64,000 nucleotides of DNA from Tunturiibacter empetritectus (GTDB taxonomy: Bacteria; Acidobacteriota; Terriglobia; Terriglobales; Acidobacteriaceae). Shown piece by piece: positions 24,321 through 33,952 of the stretch. The first letter of the stretch is position 1. Each line of letters starts with the position of its first letter. Under the pieces are notes generated by a model, which had not been told where the DNA came from, made no database searches, and worked only from the letters and a program-made list of their open reading frames with translations. A program made the translations under genes and the position numbers. The stretch covers positions 62,001-126,000 of the forward strand of contig NZ_JACHDZ010000001.1 of assembly GCF_014201375.1 (NCBI RefSeq). The letters run 5' to 3'.

Positions 24321-24887
24321 TTACTTCGTGGGGTCGATAAGCCTGAGGCCGCTTGGATCGTCGCGCTTGTTGAGCGGTGTGTCGTCGGCAGTCACGAAGA
24401 CCTCCAGCGTGGGGTTGACCCAAGCCTCGAAGAGATGACCGCCCGCTGTGGTTCCGTCTTGTTTCCCCAGCACGATGTGGGTGTGAACGATTGGCCTGCC
24501 CTGGAAGGAGGCGATGTCGCCGATCATGGAGAGGACCTCGACCTGCTCGTTGACAGGCAGCGGGTGGTAGAGTTTGCGATCTAAATCGAACCATGCGGTG
24601 AGGGCGCTAGAGACTGCTCCTATGCCGGTGAAGTGCGCGTCGCCGACGTGATATTGTTTGGCGAAGTCGGTCAGTCCGCTGAGCACCTCGTCGCCTTTGC
24701 TGAAGATGACAGCGTAGGTGCGCTCCCCCTTCTGCTGATTCACCAGCTTCACCTGCATGTGGGGTGCGAGGCCTGTCGGAACAGGCCGCGAGGGCTGAAT
24801 GAACTCCGGGGAGCTTTGCTGAGCGTTCGTGATTGCGACAACAGTTGTAAACAGGAGGCCCGAGAGTAGAAGCTGAGCCCTGGTCAT
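24321..24887 (-). CDS. exported PPC-domain (DUF296) protein
   Basis: A 188-residue protein with a Sec signal (MTRAQLLLSGLLFTTVVAITNAQ). The rest is a PPC/DUF296 domain (YAVIFSKGDEVLSGLTDFAKQYHVGDAHFTGIGAVSSALTAWF, GRPIVHTHIVLGKQDGTTAGGHLFEAWVNPTLEVFVT), best known from plant AT-hook proteins and prokaryotic single-domain trimers with a metal-like His-x-His. Export is unusual for this domain. The ATG at 24887 is four bases past the stop of the DsbA-like gene, so the pair is translationally coupled. Confidence 0.85.
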   Translation of the reverse strand: MTRAQLLLSGLLFTTVVAITNAQQSSPEFIQPSRPVPTGLAPHMQVKLVNQQKGERTYAVIFSKGDEVLSGLTDFAKQYHVGDAHFTGIGAVSSALTAWFDLDRKLYHPLPVNEQVEVLSMIGDIASFQGRPIVHTHIVLGKQDGTTAGGHLFEAWVNPTLEVFVTADDTPLNKRDDPSGLRLIDPTK

Positions 24888-24891
24888 CGGT

Positions 24892-25545
24892 CTACCGCTT
24901 CGCTGTCGTGGTCTTTGGTTTGGCCGCTGCGGGTGCCGGGTTCTCTGCGATTGCGGTGTCCAGCATGGCGTAGAGCTGGGTGACATCGTTGACCTCGACA
25001 AAGCCCTTGTGGGTGACGATGAAGATGGTCGGGGTCTTGGTGAGACCGACGCGCTCGCCGAGGGTCTGGTCGGCGTGCACCTCTGCAGCAAAGAGACCGT
25101 TCGGGTCGATGACGAACGGCATCACGCGGCCATGAGATTGGAAGTACTTTTGCGTGAAGGCGTTGAGGTCTTCCTTGGAGGCTATGGAGATCTGGTTGGC
25201 GAAGACCGCGCGGCGGTACTCTTCAGCGGCCTGGGGGGAGATCTTGTCCTGAATGTAGCGGGCGATCACGGCCGCATCGAAGCTCCAAACGTGCATCCGC
25301 AGAGGGAAGTCGTGGCGGAGAAGGGGGATCTTATATTTATCAACGGCCGCGTGGACGATAGGGAAGGCGTGCGAGCATGCGGGGCACTCGAGGTCTTCAA
25401 ACTCGTAGATCGCGACCTGGGATCCGGCGGGTGCACGGAGCATGGAAGTGTCTTTGAAGCCCTGGGCAAAGGCCGGGATGCTGGCTGGAAGGGCGAGGAG
25501 CAGGGTTGCGGCGAGGACGATGCGGTTCATTGGTATAAGACGCAT
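24892..25545 (-). CDS. DsbA-like thiol-disulfide oxidoreductase
   Basis: A 217-residue periplasmic thioredoxin-fold protein. A signal peptide (to about residue 28, ending PAFAQ) precedes a DsbA/DsbG-like domain with the active site Cys54-Pro-Ala-Cys57 (DLECPACSHAF) and the cis-proline loop TKTPTIFIV. The helical insertion between them fits DsbA. The tail is Ala/Pro/Lys-rich (APAAAKPKTTTAKR). It should form or shuffle disulfides in exported proteins, and is the first gene of a two-gene unit with the PPC protein. An internal Met6 start is equally possible. Confidence 0.88.
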   Translation of the reverse strand: MRLIPMNRIVLAATLLLALPASIPAFAQGFKDTSMLRAPAGSQVAIYEFEDLECPACSHAFPIVHAAVDKYKIPLLRHDFPLRMHVWSFDAAVIARYIQDKISPQAAEEYRRAVFANQISIASKEDLNAFTQKYFQSHGRVMPFVIDPNGLFAAEVHADQTLGERVGLTKTPTIFIVTHKGFVEVNDVTQLYAMLDTAIAENPAPAAAKPKTTTAKR

Positions 25546-25643
25546 AGGATTATCTTTCGTATTTTAGCTGAGGGAGGGAGGCGAGGATCGTTTTCTCGCT
25601 ATTTCTGCATCGGGAGGGGAGTGTGGCACTCTAATAAGAGAGC

Positions 25644-27143
25644 ATGAAAGCCCTGACTGGAATTTCAAGAGAAGCGAAGATGCGGCTGTGGGCTGCTGTG
25701 TGGCCTGCGGCGCTGGCTTTATGCGTCCCCATGACGGTCGCGCAGACCCAAAGTGCGCAGGCCCAAAGTGCGCAGGCCCAGAATGTTGATCTTCCGTCGG
25801 CGCCGGTGCCGAATATCGTCAAATTGCCGGGCGGGGTGGTGGTCGAGCAGGGGACGCCGGGGACGTTGCCGCTGAGCCTGGATGATGCAATCGCTCGTGG
25901 AGAGAAGCGCAACCTGCAGATGTTGCTGGTCATCCAGAACGAGAGGATTGTGCGCGGCCAGGTGTTGACCGTCGAAAATAGTCTGCTGCCGAGCCTGACC
26001 GCGAAGGGCCAGATTGAGGCACAGGAGGTTAATCTGGCGGCGCAGGGATTCAAGGCCTCCTCGCTGGAAAAATTTAACCTTTCGCCTGGGACGTTCAGCG
26101 AGATCGTCAAGGTGAATACGGCTTCGGCACGGTTGAGTTTGAATCAGCAGCTCTTCAATGTGCCTGCGTACTATCTGTACCGGTCGGCCCAGCAGGCGGC
26201 GAAGGTGGCGAATCTCACGACGCTGAATGAGTTGGGTGGCGTCACTCTCGCAGTGGGAACACAGTATCTGCTGGCGCTGGCGGATGCTTCGCAGATTGCC
26301 AATGCACAGGCTCTGGAGAAGGCTGACGAGGTGGCGTACCAGCAGGCGAAGGCCTCGCATGAGGCAGGCGTAGGGACGAATCTGGATGAGTTGCGCGCCA
26401 GGGTTCAACTGCAGACGCAGCAACAAGCGCTGATCAATGATGAGAACGCGTTTGCGAAGGACAAGATTGCCCTGAACCGGCTGATCGGACTGCCCGCGGA
26501 CCAGGAGATTACGCTTACCGATACGGCTCCTTATGCGGAGTTCGCGCAGTTACCGCTCGAAGATGCGAAGAAGCTGGCTTATCAGCGGCGGAAGGATTTG
26601 CTGAGTCTGCAGGCCCAGCTTGAAGTTGCGGCAAAGGCGCGGAAGGCAGTGCGGGCGGAGCGTCTGCCGGTGGTCTCGTTCGATGGATACTACGGCGTGC
26701 TGGGGGAGATCGGCTCGCTCTACCACGGTGTGTTCGCGGCGACCGGCAAGGTGAGCGTGCCGGTGTTTCAGGAAGGGCAGCTTCGCGGCGAGCGTGAGGT
26801 GGCGGACGCGCAGGTTATGGGGCTGAGGCAGCAGATCGATTCGCTGCGGGTGACGATCGAGCAGCAGATTCGTGCGGCGATGCTGGATGTTCAGTCGTCA
26901 AATGATCTGGTGAAGGTGGCAAAGAGCAACGTGGACCTCGCGACGCAGGAGTTGCAGGATGCGACGGACCGCTTCTCTGCCGGGGTGGATGATAATCTGC
27001 CGGTCGTGCAGGCGCAGGCGACGCTGGCCGCGGCCCAGAGCAGGCTGGTGGAGACGCTGTATCAATACAACCAGTCGAAGCTGCAACTGGCACGGAATAC
27101 CGGAGTCGTCGAGAGCCAGTACAAGGTTTATCTGGGCCGCTAG
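25644..27143 (+). CDS. TolC-family outer membrane efflux protein
   Basis: A 499-residue protein with an Ala-rich signal peptide and a short QSAQAQ repeat at the mature N-terminus. It carries the two internal OEP repeats typical of TolC/OprM: LPLSLDDAIARGEKRNLQMLL and the long helix pair ADASQIANAQALEKADEVAYQQAK-x-HEAGVGTNLDELRA in the first, and VEQQIRAAMLDVQSSNDLV to RFSAGVDDNLPVVQAQATLAAAQSRLVETLYQYNQSKLQLAR in the second. It should be the outer-membrane duct of a tripartite exporter; no pump or adaptor gene adjoins it in this window. A second possible start is at 25680. Confidence 0.9.
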   Translation: MKALTGISREAKMRLWAAVWPAALALCVPMTVAQTQSAQAQSAQAQNVDLPSAPVPNIVKLPGGVVVEQGTPGTLPLSLDDAIARGEKRNLQMLLVIQNERIVRGQVLTVENSLLPSLTAKGQIEAQEVNLAAQGFKASSLEKFNLSPGTFSEIVKVNTASARLSLNQQLFNVPAYYLYRSAQQAAKVANLTTLNELGGVTLAVGTQYLLALADASQIANAQALEKADEVAYQQAKASHEAGVGTNLDELRARVQLQTQQQALINDENAFAKDKIALNRLIGLPADQEITLTDTAPYAEFAQLPLEDAKKLAYQRRKDLLSLQAQLEVAAKARKAVRAERLPVVSFDGYYGVLGEIGSLYHGVFAATGKVSVPVFQEGQLRGEREVADAQVMGLRQQIDSLRVTIEQQIRAAMLDVQSSNDLVKVAKSNVDLATQELQDATDRFSAGVDDNLPVVQAQATLAAAQSRLVETLYQYNQSKLQLARNTGVVESQYKVYLGR

Positions 27144-27179
27144 GACTATCTTAGGTGGCCCGATGATAGGATTCTCAGC

Positions 27180-27704
27180 ATGAACTATGCGGAACATTCC
27201 TCGCCGACGCGATTGGGAGCGTGGGCCTTAGTTGGCAATCTGGTCATGGCGAGCGCGGTGTTCTTCTGAGTCCTGCTTGCTCCGAAACTGTCGGGTGGGG
27301 TCACAGTTTTGCCGGTATGGGAGTTTAGGTTATTCACTTTCGACATACCGTTCCTAGTTGGACTTGCCATCGTCTTCCTGGTTGCGCAAAAGCTGCGTGA
27401 CGGCATGAAGAAAGGTGTCTGGACCGATACGGAACTGGAGCCTTTGCGTCGACGGCTCCGAAACCCGGTGTGGGGTCTGATATCGATTGCCTTGGTCATC
27501 CTGGGCGTCGCCGTTGTTGTGACAGCTCGCGGATTCGATCATGCGAGCCTGTTCTGCTTCCTGATTATTCCCTTCCAGATTCTGTTGCAGATCGTACAGG
27601 CGGTTAGGCCAGTTGAGAATTTGCGCGAACGAATCGATTGGAATAGTTCAGCGACGGTACGGTCGGATCAGTGGGGCGAATCGCGGACCGGAACTGCGGA
27701 CTGA
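27180..27704 (+). pseudogene. membrane protein gene interrupted by one in-frame TGA
   Basis: An ATG at 27180 opens a 174-codon frame that is intact except for a TGA at codon 30 (27267-27269), inside the first of four hydrophobic segments (LGAWALVGNLVMASAVFF-stop-VLLAPKL). Hydrophobic segments continue in the same frame (FDIPFLVGLAIVFLVAQKL, VWGLISIALVILGVAVVVTA, CFLIIPFQILLQIVQAV). A single G-to-A change from Trp TGG would explain it. An internal start at 27309 might still give a shorter protein. I do not recognise the family. Confidence 0.65.
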
Positions 27705-27786
27705 CCGCTGCGTAGGGGATCAAAACATGGCGAGAAGTCTGCGGTAGTGCCGACACGTTCGTAACAGAAGTGTGAAAACATAGGGC

Positions 27787-29127
27787 ATGGCGGATGGTTC
27801 GCAACGAGTAGGGCAGGCGGTAGAGAAGGATTACCGCTCGGCGTTCAAGTCACGGGACTTTCGGCTTTATCAGGCAGCGCGGTTGATGGTGATTCTGGGG
27901 GCAGAGGCTCAGTCGGTCGCTGTGGCGTGGCAGGTGTATGCGATCACACACTCTGCGCTGGACCTTGGATATACGGGGCTCGCGCTCTTTCTGCCTGGGC
28001 TGTTCGTTATGCTCGCCGCAGGACATGCCGCGGACCGATATGACCGGCGCAAGATTATTCTGCTCTGCTACGGGCTGCAGGCTTGTTGCACGGCCGTGCT
28101 GCTGTGGCTCTCCTTGAGCGCGACGGCGTTGCAGCATGGGCGAATCTGGCCGATCTATGCGGTTCTCGTGGGGATTGGATTGGGCAGGGCGTTCAGCGGG
28201 CCGGCGGCGAGTGCGATGCTGCCAAGCCTGGTGCCGAAGGAAGACTTTGTGAACGCGGTGACCTGGGGCGCGACGGTCTACCAGATTGCGAATATGTCGG
28301 GGCCCGCCGTCGGTGGCCTGCTGTTTACGCTGCCGCTGGCCGGTGTTGCGGCGATGTGCAATGGCGCGCCGCTTGTATACAGCTTTACGCTTCTGATGTT
28401 GCTGGGGTTCATCGTGCTGGTCAGCATGATTCGAACGAAGATGGTGACCACGGAGAAGAAAGCCTTCAGCATGAAGACTGTGCTGGCGGGGTTGGAGTAT
28501 GTCTGGCGCGCGAAGCTGCTGTTGGGGTCGATCTCGCTGGACCTGTTTGCCGTGCTGCTGGGCGGCGCAACGGCGCTGCTGCCGATCTTTGCGACGGATA
28601 TTCTGCATACTGGACCGCGTGGGCTTGGGATGCTCAGGGCGATGCCATCGGTGGGCGCGCTCGCGGTTTCGCTGATGATGGTGGTGCGGCCGATCAAGCG
28701 CAAGGCCGGCTTGACGATGCTGGTGTGTGTTGGAATCTTTGGCGCGGCTACGGTGGTCTTCGGATTGTCGAAGAGCATCTACTTGAGCGCGGCAGCTCTG
28801 GCGATCGTCGGCGCGAGTGACATGGTGAGTGTGGTGGTTCGGTCGAGCGTGCTGCAGCTGGCGACGCCACCGGAGATGCGTGGCCGCGTGAGTGCCGTGA
28901 ACTGGCTGTTTATCGGAGCATCGAATGAGTTTGGCGAGTTCGAGAGCGGCGTGACGGCGCACTGGTGGGGCGCGGTTCGTGCGGTGGTGATTGGAGGGAT
29001 CGGGTCGATGTTGGTGACGGCCTCGGCTGCCGGGCTGTTTCCTCAGTTGCGCAAGGCTGACGCTCTGACGGCGGAGGCTTTGATGAGAGCCAATGAGGAG
29101 CTGAGTGTCGCAGAGCCGGTAGATTAG
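27787..29127 (+). CDS. MFS exporter, EntS-like
   Basis: A 446-residue transporter with about 12 transmembrane helices and the MFS motif A between helices 2 and 3 (GHAADRYDRRKI). The opening FRLYQAARLMVILGAEAQSVAVAWQVYAITHSALDLGYTGLALFLPGLF matches the EntS/MFS_3 group that exports siderophores such as enterobactin or other small molecules. No biosynthetic neighbour suggests the cargo. It starts at an ATG 82 bases after the broken membrane-protein gene. Confidence 0.88.
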   Translation: MADGSQRVGQAVEKDYRSAFKSRDFRLYQAARLMVILGAEAQSVAVAWQVYAITHSALDLGYTGLALFLPGLFVMLAAGHAADRYDRRKIILLCYGLQACCTAVLLWLSLSATALQHGRIWPIYAVLVGIGLGRAFSGPAASAMLPSLVPKEDFVNAVTWGATVYQIANMSGPAVGGLLFTLPLAGVAAMCNGAPLVYSFTLLMLLGFIVLVSMIRTKMVTTEKKAFSMKTVLAGLEYVWRAKLLLGSISLDLFAVLLGGATALLPIFATDILHTGPRGLGMLRAMPSVGALAVSLMMVVRPIKRKAGLTMLVCVGIFGAATVVFGLSKSIYLSAAALAIVGASDMVSVVVRSSVLQLATPPEMRGRVSAVNWLFIGASNEFGEFESGVTAHWWGAVRAVVIGGIGSMLVTASAAGLFPQLRKADALTAEALMRANEELSVAEPVD

Positions 29128-29165
29128 AGTGCAGAGGTTGCTATCTAAGGGGTAAGGGAGAGTCG

Positions 29166-29909
29166 ATGGAGAACGGGGCTAAGGCGGCGATTGGTGCGAC
29201 TGTGGTGCTGGTGCTGGCGGTGGGCATTCGGGTGGGGTTGATCTACCGGGAGCGAAATGCTCCGGACAACTCGGTGAAGGCGCCTGCGCGCGAGGTGATT
29301 CCCGAAGATGACCTCGTCTTCTTGAAGAAGAAGCGGCCGGATACGCTGAAGGACATCAAGGATCTGGCTGGCACGACCGTCTGGGTGTCGGCTGGCGGGC
29401 AGCTCGAATACTATCCTCTCGTGGGACATGCGGCTCAGTACGGCAAGGCTGCCGGGACGTTGTTGGGCGCGGAGCCGCTGGTGGTGAAGGACGCGATCGA
29501 GCAGGTGGCTCCGAAGGCTGCGACGTTTCGAATTCCTGGTGGCGACAAGCAGGTGGTGATGGTCTTCACGCGACCTGACGTTGCGGGAGATGCGAAGGAG
29601 TATGCCGTGCCGGTGGGGTATCGGCAGGCGGGCCAGTACACGTTTTATACCGACGAGATTCTGTTCTACGACGATCCGCATGAGCTCTACAAACACTGGG
29701 GACCGGAGATCTGGACGGCGGTGGATTCGCACCAGGTCATTCTCGGGATGAACGAGCGGCAGGTGGAGCTTGCGCTGGGACAGGTTAGCAAGAGCACGAG
29801 CAATGACTACGGAAACCGCATGGTGGTGTTTGCGAACCTTGGCAAACCGATGGCGGTGACGTTTGTGAAGAATAAAGTGACGGCGTTCCGGGCGGATCAG
29901 GGATACTGA
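29166..29909 (+). CDS. membrane-anchored hypothetical protein
   Basis: A 247-residue protein with one N-terminal transmembrane helix (AAIGATVVLVLAVGIRVGLIY) and an extracytoplasmic body. The last 50 residues (HQVILGMNERQVELALGQVSKSTSNDYGNRMVVFANLGKPMAVTFVKNKVTAF) resemble the SmpA/OmlA-type fold, where a helix with an MxxxQVxxALG motif is followed by two strands. Function unknown. It may be co-transcribed with the MFS gene, 38 bases upstream. Confidence 0.7.
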   Translation: MENGAKAAIGATVVLVLAVGIRVGLIYRERNAPDNSVKAPAREVIPEDDLVFLKKKRPDTLKDIKDLAGTTVWVSAGGQLEYYPLVGHAAQYGKAAGTLLGAEPLVVKDAIEQVAPKAATFRIPGGDKQVVMVFTRPDVAGDAKEYAVPVGYRQAGQYTFYTDEILFYDDPHELYKHWGPEIWTAVDSHQVILGMNERQVELALGQVSKSTSNDYGNRMVVFANLGKPMAVTFVKNKVTAFRADQGY

Positions 29910-29977
29910 TTGCTGCTTTGCGGCAAGACTTAGCCAAATTTTGCACACAAGGCCGAATTCGCGACGGCCCAGCATGG

Positions 29978-30808
29978 TTAGTGGATCGAGAAGGCAGTTT
30001 CAATATTGAGTTCCACCGTAACTGGTTTCCCATTTTCCATTGCGGGTTTGAAGACATATCGCTCCACGGCGGCCATCGCATCTTCATCCATACCGAGCCC
30101 CAACGGGCGACGAACGCTGAGGTGACTTATCTTGCCATCACTTCCTACCCAAAAGTTCATGAGGACACTGCCACCGTATTTTTTATCTTTCGCGACGCTG
30201 TTGTAATTGGGCATGACGGAACTCACAAGCTTTGGCGGGCTGATCGCGCCGGCGATCTTTCTAGGCGTGGTGTTAGGCGACTGCGAGTCAGAGTTTGCCG
30301 AAGGTGCAGTAGGTGTTGCCGCGCTGGAAGGTGGTAGAAAGTTCTTTTCCGCATAGCTCTTCCAATAAACGGGCATGGATGGAACCAGCTTATCGAGGCC
30401 ATCGACAAAGACAGCATCCAGTGCGGGCCCATAGTCACCACTGGGGCTCGCGGCGATCTCGATGTGCATGGGAAAGTCGAGCTGAACGCGGGTTTGCTTG
30501 TCGTCTGCTAATTCGAGACCGACGCGGGGACCTTCGAGGATGAGTTTGTCTGACTTTAATTTCACCGACTTAAGGTCGAAGCCGCAGACTGTAAAGGTGA
30601 CCGTGCTGGAGTTTCCTATGAGGGCACCCTGGGAATCGAAGTGTAATTTATCCTCTCGCCAGAGTCCGCGTAAGTAGAGCGGCTTGCCTTTCAACCTGGC
30701 TTTGATGTCGGCTTCGGTCGTTTGTGCGTGGAGGGATGGTAAGAGTGAGCAGGCAAAGATAGACGCAACAACGTAACGGGCGCGAGAAGAGCGCAGCATC
30801 GCGAGCAT
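29978..30808 (-). CDS. exported TonB C-terminal-domain protein
   Basis: About 276 residues from the chosen ATG at 30808, which begins a signal peptide ending LPSLHAQ. The middle is an unrecognised beta-rich domain. Residues 190-276 form a TonB C-terminal domain (PPKLVSSVMPNYNSVAKDKKYGGSVLMNFWVGSDGKISHLSVRRPLGLGMDEDAMAAVERYVFKPAMENGKPV). There is no N-terminal membrane anchor of the classical TonB sort, so this may be a TonB-like domain used outside energy transduction. Earlier in-frame starts reach 30850. Confidence 0.8.
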   Translation of the reverse strand: MLAMLRSSRARYVVASIFACSLLPSLHAQTTEADIKARLKGKPLYLRGLWREDKLHFDSQGALIGNSSTVTFTVCGFDLKSVKLKSDKLILEGPRVGLELADDKQTRVQLDFPMHIEIAASPSGDYGPALDAVFVDGLDKLVPSMPVYWKSYAEKNFLPPSSAATPTAPSANSDSQSPNTTPRKIAGAISPPKLVSSVMPNYNSVAKDKKYGGSVLMNFWVGSDGKISHLSVRRPLGLGMDEDAMAAVERYVFKPAMENGKPVTVELNIETAFSIH

Positions 30809-30874
30809 GAGTTTGAATCTAGACGAAAAGTAGCTTTGCCGAAACAACAAAATGAGGATGGACCTACAAAGTCC

Positions 30875-33811
30875 TCAGCCGGTGTTGCGGAGGCCGGCAC
30901 TGATGCCGTTGATCGTTGCTGAGATGGCGCGGTCCAACTCCGGGGAATGGGTCTCTCCCTTTGACAGGGCGGCTCGCTTGCGTCGCATCAGCTCGACCTG
31001 GATGAGTGACATTGGATCGACATACGGATTGCGCAGCCGGATGGAGCGCTCAAGAACCGGATTGGTTTCGAGGAGCGATCTTTGCTGGGTGATTTCGAGA
31101 ATCATGCGGTGGGTCAGGTTGAACTCAGCTTCGAGGGTTGTGAAGACGCGGTCGCGAAGGGCCTTGTCTTCGACCAGGGACGCATAGAGGCGGGCGATGC
31201 CGAAGTCTGCTTTCGCAAGGGCCATCTCGACGTTGCGGATGATGTCGAGGAAGAGTGGAAAGTCGCGGGCCATGGTTTGAAGCTGTGCGAGGCCGTCGGG
31301 TTTGGATTGAATGAATCGATGAAGCGCGTGGCCGACACCGAAGTAGGCAGGAACAAGTTGCCGCGACTGCATCCAGCCGAAGACCCATGGGATAGCTCGC
31401 AGATCGGCCATGGATTTTTTGCCGCTCCGTTTGGCGGGTCGTGAGCCGAGGCGGGCGTGTTCGAGCTCGGCGACGGGAGTGGACTGCTCGAAGTAGGTGA
31501 ACGTGTCGGGGTTGTCGACGATGTGTTTGCGGTAGAACTCGTAGGAGGTAGCGGAGAGCTCGTCGAGCGCAGCCTCCCACACGGGAAGGATCTCGCCGGT
31601 GAGATGGGGAGTCTCCGCGCCACGCTGCAGTGCTGCATCGGGGCGGGCCAGTGCGTCGAGGCTTGCAGCGATCATCAGCTCGAGATTGCGCTCGGCGAGC
31701 ACTACGTCGGAGTACTTCCAGTTGAGGACCTCGCCCTGCTCGGTGATGCGAAGTTCGCCGGTGAAGCTGTCGACAGGCTGAGCGAAGATGGCGCGGTGTG
31801 TGGGGCCACCACCGCGACCTACGGTGCCGCCGCGACCGTGGAATAGACGCAACGTCACGGTGCACTCGCGAGCGACCTGGTGGAGTGCACGGTGGGCCTT
31901 CCATATCTCCCACGTGCTGGTGATCATGCCGCCGTCTTTGTTGGAATCGGAGTAGCCGAGCATGACCTCCTGCTGGCGGCTCCAGCTTGCGAGCAGCGGC
32001 TTGTAGATATCGCTCGTCCAGAGCTTGCGCATGATGGCCGGGGCGTTTTGCAGATCCTCGATGGACTCAAAGAGCGGCACGGGCTGCAAGCCGGGATCGT
32101 CTATTCTCCCATCCGTGGCTGGGGCTGTGGCTTCAACTCTGACTCCGCCGAGACGAGCCAGCCAGATGACCTGAAGTACATCTTCCGCGCTGGTTGCGCC
32201 GCTGATGACGTACTGTCGGATGGACTCTGGGGAGTAGGTCTGCTTAAGCTCGGCTATGGCGCGAAAGGTGTCGAGGACCTCCGCGGTCTGATCGCTTAGC
32301 GCGGCTGGGAGGTTGAGCGAGTCAGTCGAGTTAGAAGGACACCATGCCGAGACTTCGGCGACGGCGGCGGCGTGGACGCGGGCGTGCTGACGAATGTCCA
32401 GCGTCTGCAGATGCAGGCCGTAGGTGCGAACCTCTATCAGCAGCGGGTCGATGAGCATCTCGGCGAGTCGCGGGCCGCTATTTTCAATCAGCGAATCGCG
32501 AAGGGTCGTAAGATCGGAGAGCATCTCGGCGGCGCGGGTGTAGGGCTTGAGCGCGGGGTTGGCGGGAACGGGAACGGCGGATTGTGGAGTCGCTCCGAGC
32601 CGCATCATGATGCAGGCGATGAGCAGCCGGATGGATTCGTGAGGGAAGCGCTCTCCGAGAGCGTTCTGGCCGGCGGTGCGGAGTTGACTGAGGTAGCGGT
32701 CGAGCAACGCACTTAGTTCTTTGGAGACGGGAACCTGCTGGGTCGAGCTTGCAAGCTGCTCAAAGATGTTTTGCAGGCGTCGTCGATAGTGTGTCAATAA
32801 GAGAGCGCGAGCCATTGCGAGGGCGTCGCGAGTTGCCTGAGGAGTGACGAAGGGATTGCCGTCGCGGTCGCCGCCGATCCAGGAGCCAAAGCGGATCAGC
32901 TGGGGCAGATCGGCGATAGAGGGGTGAGTTGCTGAAAATTTGTCCTGCTTCGATCTATTTGTAACTGAATGGGATCTTTTATTGTTGGGATATTCGGCTG
33001 CGAGCGCGGTGGCGACCTCGGAGTAGAGAACGGGGAGGGTGTCGAAGAGGCTTGACTCGTAGTAGTCGAGGGCCATGCGGATCTCGTCGAGCACGGTGGG
33101 GCGGGCGCTGCGTACGTCGTCGGTCTGCCAGAGCGCGGTGATCTCGGCCCGCAGATCGCGCTCGAGGGATTCGAGGTGAGGTTCGGGGACGGGGATGCGG
33201 TCGAGTTGTTCGAGCAGATCGGAGATGCGGCGGCGCTTGAACATGACGCTGCGGCGGGCGACTTCGGTGGGATGTGCAGTGAAGACCGGCGAGACGCAGA
33301 TGCGAGTCAGCAATGCGTGCACTTGTTCGGTGGTAAAGCCAGCCTGGCGCAGACGGCGAAGAGTTCCGCGCAGGTCGCCGCGCTGGATAGAGCCGGATGC
33401 GCTGGCGTTTTGATTGAGCTGCAGGGAGAGGCGACGGCGCTTGCGATGGTTGGTCTCGGCGAGGTTGATGAGCTCGAAGTAGAAGCCGAAGGCGCGGGCC
33501 AGCTGGTAGGCGGCGGGAAGGTCGAGCGTATGGACACGGGCGAGCGCCTGCTGGAGATGGGCGGTGGCGGCGGCCTGGTCGGCAGCTCCGGTCTGCGGGG
33601 CTTCCGCCTCGCGACGGGCGATTGCGATGCGGCGAAGGGCTTCGACGGCCTCGTAGAGCGGCTCGCCGGCCTGCTCGCGTAACACCTCGCCGAGCAGCAT
33701 GCCGAGAGAGCGGACGTCGCGGCGCAGAGGAGCTTCTTTCAACTCACCAGTCGGAGCCTGGAGTTCGGCGAGGCGCTGGGGCCAGTCGGTTGGGGACCAA
33801 AGAGACGGCAT
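30875..33811 (-). CDS. ppc: phosphoenolpyruvate carboxylase
   Basis: Adds bicarbonate to phosphoenolpyruvate to give oxaloacetate, refilling the TCA cycle. From the ATG at 33811 it is 978 residues, close to the usual 880-980. Catalytic landmarks are all present: VFTAHPTEVARRS (catalytic His), FGSWIGGDRDGNPFVT, GYSDSNKDGG, and FHGRGGTVGRGGGP, ending in RNTG, the conserved C-terminus that binds aspartate. A longer frame reaching 33949 has unconserved leader sequence. It is followed downstream by the TonB-domain gene on the same strand. Confidence 0.96.
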   Translation of the reverse strand: MPSLWSPTDWPQRLAELQAPTGELKEAPLRRDVRSLGMLLGEVLREQAGEPLYEAVEALRRIAIARREAEAPQTGAADQAAATAHLQQALARVHTLDLPAAYQLARAFGFYFELINLAETNHRKRRRLSLQLNQNASASGSIQRGDLRGTLRRLRQAGFTTEQVHALLTRICVSPVFTAHPTEVARRSVMFKRRRISDLLEQLDRIPVPEPHLESLERDLRAEITALWQTDDVRSARPTVLDEIRMALDYYESSLFDTLPVLYSEVATALAAEYPNNKRSHSVTNRSKQDKFSATHPSIADLPQLIRFGSWIGGDRDGNPFVTPQATRDALAMARALLLTHYRRRLQNIFEQLASSTQQVPVSKELSALLDRYLSQLRTAGQNALGERFPHESIRLLIACIMMRLGATPQSAVPVPANPALKPYTRAAEMLSDLTTLRDSLIENSGPRLAEMLIDPLLIEVRTYGLHLQTLDIRQHARVHAAAVAEVSAWCPSNSTDSLNLPAALSDQTAEVLDTFRAIAELKQTYSPESIRQYVISGATSAEDVLQVIWLARLGGVRVEATAPATDGRIDDPGLQPVPLFESIEDLQNAPAIMRKLWTSDIYKPLLASWSRQQEVMLGYSDSNKDGGMITSTWEIWKAHRALHQVARECTVTLRLFHGRGGTVGRGGGPTHRAIFAQPVDSFTGELRITEQGEVLNWKYSDVVLAERNLELMIAASLDALARPDAALQRGAETPHLTGEILPVWEAALDELSATSYEFYRKHIVDNPDTFTYFEQSTPVAELEHARLGSRPAKRSGKKSMADLRAIPWVFGWMQSRQLVPAYFGVGHALHRFIQSKPDGLAQLQTMARDFPLFLDIIRNVEMALAKADFGIARLYASLVEDKALRDRVFTTLEAEFNLTHRMILEITQQRSLLETNPVLERSIRLRNPYVDPMSLIQVELMRRKRAALSKGETHSPELDRAISATINGISAGLRNTG

Positions 33812-33952
33812 CCTTTGATTATGCCTTGTGAGAGGGCCGAAGAATATTCGATGGGCTGATGCAGGTGCTTTACGCGGGGATGGGAGATCCGGCCTCAGCG
33901 TAGCGTGGGAGAGACAGAGAGTTGACTCTACACAGGCGCTGACGATCACGCT

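Noticed and set aside
27267-27269. Selenocysteine reading of the in-frame TGA
   Set aside because: The codon lies in a hydrophobic helix where Trp is expected, and no SECIS-like stem follows.
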